Assembly (NCBI GenBank): GCA_028876035.1 | Contig: JAGWTK010000016.1 | Span: 1 to 21,880, forward strand | Length of the DNA: 21,880 bases | From: Bacteroidota bacterium | GTDB taxonomy: Bacteria > Bacteroidota > Bacteroidia > Chitinophagales > Chitinophagaceae | Direction: 5' to 3' | In this document: positions 1 to 7,236 of the stretch, one piece after another | Position numbering within the stretch: position 1 is the first letter of the stretch | Layout of the letters: each line of letters starts with the position of its first letter | Notes under the pieces: model-generated | Databases searched by the model: none | Seen by the model: the letters and a program-made list of their open reading frames with translations, nothing else | Told to the model about the DNA's origin: nothing | Made by a program: the position numbers and the translations under genes

Positions 1-48
1 CTGTTTTTCAGCAAAAAAGTATTTTTCGATATCGGTCTTGGTGAACAT
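1..48 (-). CDS. Unknown protein, N-terminal 16 codons only
   Basis: An ATG on the minus strand at 46-48 opens a frame that runs off the left edge and reads MFTKTDIEKYFFAEKQ. It starts 30 nt after the stop codon of the upstream dehydrogenase gene on the same strand, so the two are probably co-transcribed. The acidic-aromatic start resembles that of small Bacteroidota membrane proteins of unknown role that I recall by pattern only; no function can be assigned from 16 residues. No clear Shine-Dalgarno sequence precedes it, which is usual in this phylum. Confidence 0.5.
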   Translation of the reverse strand, partial: MFTKTDIEKYFFAEKQ

Positions 49-78
49 AGTACCGGTTTCAAGAAAGGTAAAACTTTA

Positions 79-858
79 TTACCCTTTTTCCTGTATCCGG
101 CGCACTATTTTACGGACGAGCGGCCTGGGCGAGAATCGTATGGAAGTTGCCATTAATGCGTTCATGAAACCGTGAATTACCACCACCTTTCCTTTTTTCA
201 TGGCGCGGTATCCGAATGCTGCCACTTCCGCAGAACCGGGCAGCTTCCGATCTTTCACCATTTTACTTTCTTCCAATGCAGCCGCTTTCTGGAAGCCGCT
301 TTCGGTGGCACCCGGACAAAGCACCGTTACCGTTACGCCAGTGCCTTCGAGTTCATTGGAAATGGCTTCTGAAAAACTCAGCACAAAAGCTTTGGTAGCG
401 AAGTAAACGCTCATCAGGGGTCCTGGCTGAAAAGCCGCTGTTGATGCCACATTGAGGATACGGCCCGAATGTCGTTGGATCATCTCCGGTAAAAACAAAC
501 GGGTGAGATAAGTTAGCGTGGTAATGTTCAGGTTGATCATCTCCGATTGCTTGTTCCAGTCGCATTCAGCAAACAAGCCATAGTCGCCAAAACCTGCATT
601 GTTCACGAGGTAATCAACTTGCAACTGCTGTTGATCGCAAAAGGCTTTTACTTCTTTGGCAGAGAAAGGATCCGACAGATCAATCCCAAGTACCCACACT
701 TTTATTCCATGTTCATAGCGCAGGGATTCGGCCAGCGCCTGCATTTTGTTTTCCGATCGGGCAACAAGCAATAGATCTGTTTTATCGGCAGCAAAAAGTT
801 TTGCCAGTTCCAGGCCGATACCGTTGGAGGCACCCGTGATGAGAGCTGTTTTATTCAT
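79..858 (-). CDS. Short-chain dehydrogenase/reductase (SDR)
   Basis: A 259-residue classical SDR, a cytosolic NAD(P)-dependent oxidoreductase of unknown substrate. The Rossmann cofactor motif TGASNGIG lies at residues 8-15, NNAG at 86-89, the catalytic Ser near 139 and YFATK (YxxxK; Tyr152, Lys156) at 152-156, so the Asn-Ser-Tyr-Lys machinery is present. Length and the C-terminal basic helix fit the YqjQ/DltE-like subgroup that Bacteroidota genomes carry in several copies. The ATG at 856-858 is the only plausible start. A heptamer repeat array ends 3 nt upstream of it, in the place where a ribosome binding site would lie. A second minus-strand gene starts 30 nt downstream. Function beyond 'SDR' is not inferable. 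Confidence 0.93.
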   Translation of the reverse strand: MNKTALITGASNGIGLELAKLFAADKTDLLLVARSENKMQALAESLRYEHGIKVWVLGIDLSDPFSAKEVKAFCDQQQLQVDYLVNNAGFGDYGLFAECDWNKQSEMINLNITTLTYLTRLFLPEMIQRHSGRILNVASTAAFQPGPLMSVYFATKAFVLSFSEAISNELEGTGVTVTVLCPGATESGFQKAAALEESKMVKDRKLPGSAEVAAFGYRAMKKGKVVVIHGFMNALMATSIRFSPRPLVRKIVRRIQEKG

Positions 859-861
859 GCT

Positions 862-889
862 GTTGGGTATTAGGCGTTGGGTATTGGCA
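862..889. repeat. Heptamer array A (GTTGGGT/ATTRGNN alternation)
   Basis: Four 7-bp units start at 862, 869, 876 and 883. GTTGGGTATT occurs perfectly at 862-871 and 876-885, so the higher-order period is 14 bp. Read on the minus strand it gives ACCCAAC and GCCTAAT units. It lies in the 5' leader of the dehydrogenase gene, 3 nt from the start codon. Confidence 0.75.
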
Positions 890-986
890 GATTGCGATTA
901 AGCTGTGTTCTGCCTTTCAGAAAGAATTCTCATTTTTTGGGCTATCAGCCTGATAAGTTGACAGAATAATCAAGAAGGACGCAATC

Positions 987-1035
987 GACTGATGACTACA
1001 GACTATCGACTGCCGACTAATGACTGCCGACTGCT
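987..1035. repeat. Heptamer array B (core GACT, seven units)
   Basis: GACT occurs at 987, 994, 1001, 1008, 1015, 1022 and 1029, exactly every 7 bp, each followed by three variable bases (GAT, ACA, ATC, GCC, AAT, GCC, GCT). The array overlaps the 3' end of the glutathione peroxidase gene. On the coding (minus) strand the units read AGTC+NNN and encode its last residues and stop codon. Confidence 0.93.
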
Positions 1036-1700
1036 TCTTCCATCTCCTTACTACCGGGTTCTACCGCAGGACCAAAATACCGGATTAGATTTCCATTTTC
1101 ATCCAGCAGGTATTTCGAAAAATTCCATTCCGGATCCTGGCTGTTCCACCCGTTTTTGGCGGGGTCCGACAACCACTGGAAGATTGGATTTTGCGTAGCT
1201 GATTTGATCACCACCGATTTTTGCGCCAACGGGAAGCTTACGCCATAATTCTTTTTGCAAAAACCGGCAATCTCCGCATCCGTTCCTTTCTCCTGTTCCT
1301 TGAAATCATTGGCAGGAAAACCGATTACCGCCAGGTCATTGATATGCGCTTCCTGTAACCGTTGCAATTGCGCATACTGCGCGGTAAAGCCGCAATCAGA
1401 AGCCGTATTCACCAACAAAATTTTCTTCCCTTTGAAAGCAGACAGGTTTTTCACCGATCCATCATTCATTGTTAACGGGAGATCATAAATAGGCACCAAT
1501 GCTGCTTTACCATTGCCCGATCGAATAGTGCCCTTGCCTCCCACTCGGCCACCCCAGGTAATCAGCGGATAGATCGTACGAAGCACTTTTTGGCGAAAAC
1601 TCATATCAGGCATATTTCGGTTGAAAATAAAAACATAGCCGGTAAAGACGAGGAGCAACATGCCCGCCACTATCATAACATTTTTAAATCGTCCAAGCAT
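1017..1700 (-). CDS. Membrane-anchored glutathione peroxidase-like thiol peroxidase
   Basis: A 227-residue protein of the glutathione peroxidase family, which reduces hydrogen peroxide or lipid hydroperoxides, in bacteria usually with thioredoxin. A hydrophobic segment at about residues 8-26 is an uncleaved anchor or signal, placing the enzyme outside the cytosolic face; the domain follows from about 68. The peroxidatic cysteine is Cys103 in NTASDCGFTAQY. Gln137 (in FKEQE) and Trp192-Asn193 (WNFSKYLLD) complete the usual tetrad. The common FPCNQF motif is FPANDF here, so that cysteine is absent, while Cys148 remains as a possible second thiol. The last residues AVGSH and the TAG stop are made of the GACT heptamer array, so the native C-terminus has been altered by the repeat. 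The neighbouring dehydrogenases suggest aldehyde/peroxide detoxification, as inference only. Confidence 0.9.
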   Translation of the reverse strand: MLGRFKNVMIVAGMLLLVFTGYVFIFNRNMPDMSFRQKVLRTIYPLITWGGRVGGKGTIRSGNGKAALVPIYDLPLTMNDGSVKNLSAFKGKKILLVNTASDCGFTAQYAQLQRLQEAHINDLAVIGFPANDFKEQEKGTDAEIAGFCKKNYGVSFPLAQKSVVIKSATQNPIFQWLSDPAKNGWNSQDPEWNFSKYLLDENGNLIRYFGPAVEPGSKEMEEAVGSH

Positions 1701-1793
1701 ATCGCTTTTTACAGTTTGGCTTGTAAAATAAACACATCAATTAGCAGAAGGGTTGAAAAATGAGCAAGGATTATTTGCGAATTGGTCGCAGCC

Positions 1794-3197
1794 CTATCGA
1801 AACAACTTCTTAAACAACCACAGTTTTCCCTTGTAAGACGGATACTTAATGGAAGGATCAAACCAGCCAGGTGTTTTCATGACGGGCTTGGCACGGGTAA
1901 ACGTGTCGAATGTATGCTTCCCGTGGTAGGCACCAAACCCACTTTTGCCTACGCCGCCGAACGGCAGGTGCGGATTGGTAAAATGCCAGTCTGTATTGTT
2001 GATACAGCCGCCGCCGAATTGAATCGCATTGACCCATTCCGCTTCAACCACAGCAGACTTTGTAAATAAATAGAATGCCAGCGGATGTTCATGTTGCTGC
2101 ACCATGGCCATGGCTTCCTTCCGGCTGGCAAAGCGGATGACCGGCAACAGAGGCCCAAAAATTTCATCCCGCATAATGGGCGAATCCGGCGCCACCTCTT
2201 TCAAAATTGTGGGTGCTATAAATTGATTTTCGCGGTTGTGCTCACCGCCGCACACGATGGTACCGTCTTTCAAGTAGCCAAGTAAAACATCAAAGCGTTT
2301 TGTATTGATGATCTTACTATAATCGTAACTAACTGCCGGGTCATTGCCATAGAACGCCTGCACGTAACCGACCATCTGCTCCAGCAACTCTTTTTCTTTT
2401 GATTGCTCCACCAGCACATAGTCCGGTGCGATACAGGTTTGCCCTGCATTGATGAATTTCCCCAGTACAATCCGGCGTGCAGCCAATGCTATATCGGCAT
2501 CTGCTTCAACAATGGCCGGACTCTTCCCGCCCAGTTCAAGGGTGACGGGCACCAGCTGGCTGGCAGCAAGTTCATAGATAGATCGACCTACCGGGATACT
2601 GCCAGTATAGAATACATGATCAAAGCGGAATGTTTTCATCAACGCAGGCACGCAAACAGCTCCATCCCCCTGCACACAGGCGATGTATTCCGGCGGAAAT
2701 AGGCCGGCGATTATTTCCCCGATCAGTTGAGCCGTTGCCGGTGCCAGTTCCGAAGGCTTCACCAGGGCGCAGTTGCCGCCAGCTATCGCTCCTACCAGCG
2801 GGACCAGGGCCAACTGCAATGGATAGTTCCAGGGAGCGATGATGAATACCACTCCCAATGGATCACGGTAAATTTTGGCGGTAGACGGCAGGTTCACCAG
2901 GTTAACACCTGCCCGTTTCGGGCGCATCCATTTCTTCAGGGAACGGATGGCATGCTTGATTTCGGCCAATAATAACCCCAGTTCGGTAGCCCATACCTCT
3001 TCCGGGCTCTTCCGGAGATCAGCATACAAAGCTTCATTAATGGCCTGTTCATGCGCCAGCAGCGCGGCTTTCAGCTTATTCAGCTGCTCAAGCCGGAACC
3101 GGTACCCGCGGGTGGCGCCCGTTGCGAAAAAAGTCCGCAAAGCCGCCGCCTCGGGCAGCGTTACTGTTTGGCTGACTGGAGAAGTTCCCGCTGGCAT
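1794..3197 (-). CDS. Aldehyde dehydrogenase, class 3-like
   Basis: A 467-residue NAD(P)-dependent aldehyde dehydrogenase, oxidising aldehydes to acids. The short form without the N-terminal extension, near 460 residues, matches the ALDH3/YwdH-like branch, which often handles medium- or long-chain aliphatic aldehydes. Visible motifs are APWNYPLQLA (Asn124), LVKPSE (Lys147), the glycine loop YTGSIPVGR at 197-205, ELGGKSPAIV with the general base Glu221, and GQTCIAPDY with nucleophile Cys255; all catalytic residues are intact. The start at 3195-3197 is an ATG. It is divergently transcribed from the polysaccharide deacetylase gene and lies 93 nt upstream of the peroxidase gene on the same strand. 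No membrane tail is evident. The physiological substrate is unknown. Confidence 0.95.
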   Translation of the reverse strand: MPAGTSPVSQTVTLPEAAALRTFFATGATRGYRFRLEQLNKLKAALLAHEQAINEALYADLRKSPEEVWATELGLLLAEIKHAIRSLKKWMRPKRAGVNLVNLPSTAKIYRDPLGVVFIIAPWNYPLQLALVPLVGAIAGGNCALVKPSELAPATAQLIGEIIAGLFPPEYIACVQGDGAVCVPALMKTFRFDHVFYTGSIPVGRSIYELAASQLVPVTLELGGKSPAIVEADADIALAARRIVLGKFINAGQTCIAPDYVLVEQSKEKELLEQMVGYVQAFYGNDPAVSYDYSKIINTKRFDVLLGYLKDGTIVCGGEHNRENQFIAPTILKEVAPDSPIMRDEIFGPLLPVIRFASRKEAMAMVQQHEHPLAFYLFTKSAVVEAEWVNAIQFGGGCINNTDWHFTNPHLPFGGVGKSGFGAYHGKHTFDTFTRAKPVMKTPGWFDPSIKYPSYKGKLWLFKKLFR

Positions 3198-3250
3198 GTA
3201 CTGTAAATGTAATAAAACCGGTAACCGGATTTAGATATTCTTTAACCAAC

Positions 3251-3260
3251 GCAACGTTGC
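3251..3260. promoter_or_regulatory. 10-bp palindrome GCAACGTTGC in a divergent spacer
   Basis: A perfect 10-bp palindrome lies between the divergent aldehyde dehydrogenase and deacetylase genes and overlaps a TTG that could be the -33 element for the plus-strand gene. A position like this suits an operator, but a 10-bp palindrome can arise by chance. Confidence 0.25.
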
Positions 3261-3287
3261 AGAAAGCTGAGCAGTAGAATACATTTA
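3257..3287 (+). promoter_or_regulatory. Candidate Bacteroidota-type promoter for the deacetylase
   Basis: TTG at 3257-3259 and TACATTTA at 3280-3287 are 20 nt apart. This approximates the Bacteroidota sigma consensus of TTTG/TTG then TAnnTTTG, with one mismatch in the -7 box. The gene starts at 3310. Pattern match only. Confidence 0.35.
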
Positions 3288-3309
3288 TTGTCTAATCTCC
3301 CCCCAACTT

Positions 3310-4155
3310 ATGGACCCCTTTCAACCCGGGAGCAACTATGCTTCCCTGTTCATCAGAACAACCCTGTTACTGGTATGCCTTGCCGTGTACCATCGCACCG
3401 GCAAAGCGGTTTTTCAATTGCGCCGATCGGCCAACCTCCCTGTTGCAGGACGAGCCGAAAGCAAAAGCAAACCACCCGTTAAAAAGAAAAAGAAAAAAAT
3501 CTTTCTCACGTTCGACGATGGACCTAACCATGGCACACCCAAAGTGCTGCACATTATGCAGGAAGAAGCGGTACCCGTTAGCTTCTTCATCGTAGGTGAA
3601 CATGTGTTTGCCAGCAGCGGGCAACAACAGATCTGGGACAGCCTCAAAATGGCGCAGCAGATCGAACTCTGCAACCATAGTTTTTCGCATGCCAATAACC
3701 GTTATGCGGATTATTACAGTCGGCCCGACTCAGTAGTCAGTGATTTTAAACGTAGCCAGGACAGCCTGCAACTCGACAACAATATCTGCCGCACGCCCGG
3801 CCGCAATACCTGGCGAATCGATACGCTTCAATTCACTGATCTATCTAAAAGCAAGGCCGCCGTTGATTCATTGCAAAAAGCAGGGTTTGCGATTATGGGA
3901 TGGGACCTCGAATGGCATTTCAACCCGAAGGACATGAGCCTCGCGAATACCGCCGATGACCTGCTACGGCAGATCGACAGCGTATTTGCGCAACATCGCA
4001 CACGCGTACCGGAACACCTGGTATTGCTCGCCCACGACCAGGTATACACCGATGCGAACGACTCTATTGAACTGCACAATTTTATTCGCCTGCTAAAGCT
4101 GCGCGACGACTATGAACTGGAGCTGGTGAGTAATTATCCTGGCATCAAAAATTAA
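3310..4155 (+). CDS. Polysaccharide deacetylase (NodB/CE4 family)
   Basis: A 281-residue carbohydrate esterase family 4 protein, a metal-dependent enzyme that removes N- or O-acetyl groups from polymers such as peptidoglycan or chitin oligomers. One hydrophobic segment at about residues 13-27 followed by a basic stretch (PVKKKKKK, 56-63) suggests a membrane-anchored enzyme. NodB motifs: TFDDGP at 67-72 (Asp69 base, Asp70 metal ligand), HSFSH at 123-127 (both metal histidines), RTPGR at 161-165 and LLAHD at 239-243 (His242); the catalytic set is complete. The start is the ATG at 3310. The gene converges on the GH3-fusion gene, and the two stop codons overlap (TAA at 3153+1000, i.e. 4153-4155, against the minus-strand stop at 4152-4154). 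A role in cell-wall modification is likely. The exact substrate is not visible. Confidence 0.92.
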   Translation: MDPFQPGSNYASLFIRTTLLLVCLAVYHRTGKAVFQLRRSANLPVAGRAESKSKPPVKKKKKKIFLTFDDGPNHGTPKVLHIMQEEAVPVSFFIVGEHVFASSGQQQIWDSLKMAQQIELCNHSFSHANNRYADYYSRPDSVVSDFKRSQDSLQLDNNICRTPGRNTWRIDTLQFTDLSKSKAAVDSLQKAGFAIMGWDLEWHFNPKDMSLANTADDLLRQIDSVFAQHRTRVPEHLVLLAHDQVYTDANDSIELHNFIRLLKLRDDYELELVSNYPGIKN

Positions 4156-7082
4156 GGTTCGATTGCTTTGTAAATAGCTTCGAAAATTTTCGGGCGGATA
4201 TTCATGTCAGACAATTTTGTATTTGTGCCACCATCGGGTTGTACGCGGTTCGATAAAAAGATAAACGCCAGCTTGTATGTAGGATCGATCCAGAAACAAG
4301 TGCCGGTATAACCCGTGTGTCCGATTGTTAATGGCGAGGCGGACAAGGCGGGGTAAGGTTCTTTCCGCGTCGCATTGTCTTTTTCGGGTTTGTCGAACCC
4401 AAGTCCGCGCCGGCTGATATCACTGTGGTACTGGGAAAAGTAATCGATGGTTTCTTTTTTGATGAATGATTGTCCGTCAAAACTGCCACCATTCAGCAAC
4501 ATCTGGCAAAGCACCGCCATATCCTGTGCATTGCTGAATAAACCAGCGTGACCGGCTACGCCACCAAACATCGCAGCGCCCGGGTCATGCACGTCGCCCC
4601 AGAGTTGCTGCCCGCGAAAACCTTTTTCTTTTTCCGTGGGTGCGATATCTGCCAGCGGGAAACGCTCCCTGGGGCGAAAGCCGGTGGCAACGAGGTGCAG
4701 CTTGTCGTAGAAGTTTTGCTTTGCATATTGCTCGAGGGGCAGCCCACTGACGGCTTCAACAATTTTGCCGAGGAAGATATAGTCATTGTCGCTGTAAACG
4801 TATTCGCCCTGTTTGCCCAGCGGACTCGCCAGTATGCGTGCATACATGGTGTCGATCCAATCAGCCCGCATGTACATATTATCGGCTACTCTTACCCGGT
4901 AGACGGAGTCGGGCTTGAAATGATAGTAGTGGGCAGATGCCATGTTCTCACGGGCACTATCGGTGGTTTCTTTGTAAAAAGGGATAAAAGATTTCAGTCC
5001 GGCCTGGTGCAGCAGCACATCCCACAAACGCAGGTTTTGTTTGTTGGTGCCCCTGGTCCAGGGAAGATAATCGCCGAGCGTTTTTTGCAAATCGATTTTA
5101 CCCTCATCATACAGTTTCATAACCGACAATGTCGTAGCCATTATCTTGGTCACCGAAGCCATATCGAAAATGGTTTCGCGGTACATCGGCTGAATACTGT
5201 CATAGGTGAAAAAGCCATAGGATTTATCAAATACCAGTTTGCCATCTTTCACGACTGCAATGACGCAACCGGGATAAGCATGTTTCTTTATTCCATCGGT
5301 GGCGATGGAATCAATGATATTCAGTTTCGCCGCATTCAACCCCACTTCGCCCGGGGAGGCCAGGGGCAGCGGTGCAACAGGTGTGATACCGGCACCATAG
5401 GGAAGCTCCGGGCAAACCGTTACCGGCAGGCGACCGCGCGGTGAAAATCTTCCGTTCAACGCATCAGCTGCTGTTTGCTGGGTAATGGGATCGTCATCGT
5501 AACATTCGAGAATTGTTTTCGCATCGCAGAAATTTTTTACTGCATAGGGATTGCCAAAAACAATGGTGACCGTGCTGAACTGCTGGCGAATTTGCTTCAT
5601 CAAGTCCAACGCTGTTTCACTGATACCAAAATTGCCGGCGGGGAAGCGGTTAAACGCATGAAGGCCCATCACCACTACATCGTAGCGGTTTTTCAGCAGT
5701 TGCAATTGGGCAGCAGCGGTGTTGCTGTCGAGTTTGTAATCGAAATAATAGCTGTGCGCCTTGTAATCATTCCGCATGCGTGCTGCCATCGCGTTGTCCT
5801 CTGTTATCCCAAAACCTACATAAGCAACTCTTCTTTTGGTATTGAGGGGCAGGGGGAATACAAATGGTTCGTCGTTGCGCAGCAGGGTAATCGCATGTTC
5901 CGCAACCTTTCGTTTCCAGGCAGCTACGGGCGCATTGAGATCTTCCGTAAGATGAAAAGTATTGATAGGTTGCAGTTGCGCGAGTCCGTACTGGTATTTT
6001 GCCAGCAGCACCTTGCGTACGTGTTGATCGATTGCCGCCCAGCTGAGTTTTTTTTGTTTGATGGCTTTCTTGATTTTTTCAATGGCCGCGTCGATATCAC
6101 CCGGCAAGCAAAGCATATCATTCCCGGCGATAAGGGATTGGGCAGAAGCTTCTCCGTCGGGATAGTATTTGGACACCCCCTTCATCTCCAGTGCATCCGT
6201 AAAAGTGAGTCCCTGGAAGCCCAGTTCATTGCGCAGCAGCCCGGTCACATTTTTTTGTGAGATGGATGTAGGCCGGTTGGCGGCATCGTCGATAGCAGGT
6301 ACAGAAAGGTGTGCCACCATCACACTGGACACCCCGGCTTTTATCAGTTCGCGGAAGGGATACAGTTCGAGCGAATCAAGCGCTTCTCTGGATTTTCCGA
6401 TCACCGGCAAATCCTTGTGTGAGTCTACTGCTACATCGCCATGGCCCGGAAAATGTTTGGCGCAGGCCATTATACCCGCATCTTGTAATCCGCGCATATA
6501 GTTCGCCCCGAAAGCTGCCACCTTGTATTTGTTTTCGCCGAATGAGCGATCATTGATCACAGGATTATCGGGATTGTTGTTGATGTCTACTACCGGCGCA
6601 TAATCCACTTGTATGCCGGCGCGGCGACACTGTTCGCCTACCATTTTGCCATATTCATACATCAGGGTGGGATCCTGCATGGCACCCAGCATCATTTGCC
6701 TGGGCAGCCCATCAACGCTGTCCATCCGCATCCCTACACCGTTTTCACCATCAATGCAGATAAGGATCGGTGTTTTTGCGATCGACTGGAAATAGTTGAT
6801 GTAATTGGCTTGTGTAACCGGGCCGCCCTGGAACAGGCAGATACCGCCGACATTGTATTTACGCACCGCTTCTTCTACTTCTTTATCGTGGAAGACCACT
6901 TCGGTTTTTGCTGCGTTGCCGGTAGAAAGACGCACGACCATCAGCTGCGCGATTTTCTGTTCGCGGCTAAGGGTTTTCAGGATGCTGTCGGCCCATTGTT
7001 CGGCGCGGAAGCTGGGTGTTTGCTGGGCAGCGCCGGTTAAAAACAATGCCGCCAGCAACAGGGAGAAGACAATTTTCATCAT
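4152..7082 (-). CDS. Secreted GH3 beta-N-acetylglucosaminidase fused to a beta-lactamase-fold hydrolase
   Basis: A two-enzyme protein of 976 residues from the preferred start at 7080-7082, which gives a clean signal peptide (MMKIVFSLLLAALFLTGAAQ). An upstream ATG at 7112 would add ten residues; the numbering below counts from it. The GH3 part spans about 40-570, with KHFPGHGD at 219-226 and SHKDLP just after, the NagZ-type His loop, plus the likely nucleophile Asp306 in TDALEMKG. The serine-hydrolase part (PF00144-like) spans about 590-980, with SVTK at 653-656 (Ser653), YSDN at 773-776 and HTGYTG at 932-937. In Bacillus subtilis the separate enzymes NagZ (YbbD) and AmiE (YbbE) remove GlcNAc and then split MurNAc from the peptide, so this fusion plausibly carries out both steps of muropeptide rescue in the periplasm (inference). 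A beta-lactamase or esterase role for the second half is the alternative. Confidence 0.92.
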   Translation of the reverse strand: MMKIVFSLLLAALFLTGAAQQTPSFRAEQWADSILKTLSREQKIAQLMVVRLSTGNAAKTEVVFHDKEVEEAVRKYNVGGICLFQGGPVTQANYINYFQSIAKTPILICIDGENGVGMRMDSVDGLPRQMMLGAMQDPTLMYEYGKMVGEQCRRAGIQVDYAPVVDINNNPDNPVINDRSFGENKYKVAAFGANYMRGLQDAGIMACAKHFPGHGDVAVDSHKDLPVIGKSREALDSLELYPFRELIKAGVSSVMVAHLSVPAIDDAANRPTSISQKNVTGLLRNELGFQGLTFTDALEMKGVSKYYPDGEASAQSLIAGNDMLCLPGDIDAAIEKIKKAIKQKKLSWAAIDQHVRKVLLAKYQYGLAQLQPINTFHLTEDLNAPVAAWKRKVAEHAITLLRNDEPFVFPLPLNTKRRVAYVGFGITEDNAMAARMRNDYKAHSYYFDYKLDSNTAAAQLQLLKNRYDVVVMGLHAFNRFPAGNFGISETALDLMKQIRQQFSTVTIVFGNPYAVKNFCDAKTILECYDDDPITQQTAADALNGRFSPRGRLPVTVCPELPYGAGITPVAPLPLASPGEVGLNAAKLNIIDSIATDGIKKHAYPGCVIAVVKDGKLVFDKSYGFFTYDSIQPMYRETIFDMASVTKIMATTLSVMKLYDEGKIDLQKTLGDYLPWTRGTNKQNLRLWDVLLHQAGLKSFIPFYKETTDSARENMASAHYYHFKPDSVYRVRVADNMYMRADWIDTMYARILASPLGKQGEYVYSDNDYIFLGKIVEAVSGLPLEQYAKQNFYDKLHLVATGFRPRERFPLADIAPTEKEKGFRGQQLWGDVHDPGAAMFGGVAGHAGLFSNAQDMAVLCQMLLNGGSFDGQSFIKKETIDYFSQYHSDISRRGLGFDKPEKDNATRKEPYPALSASPLTIGHTGYTGTCFWIDPTYKLAFIFLSNRVQPDGGTNTKLSDMNIRPKIFEAIYKAIEP

Positions 7083-7236
7083 TGGAATACTATAGATCGC
7101 CAATTTACACATAAAACATGCATGGCGGACGCTGCCGGATTATTTGATGGTTAAAGGTTTATGGGAATATTGATGGAATGCGCAGGCAGGTCAGTCGAAT
7201 AATAGTAAATTCGCCGTTCCATCAAAATTGAACCGT

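Noticed and set aside
4548..6260. Two long open frames (298 and 261 codons) antisense to the GH3-fusion gene
   Set aside because: They are complementary to codons of a well-supported gene, have no recognisable motifs, and arise from its codon bias.
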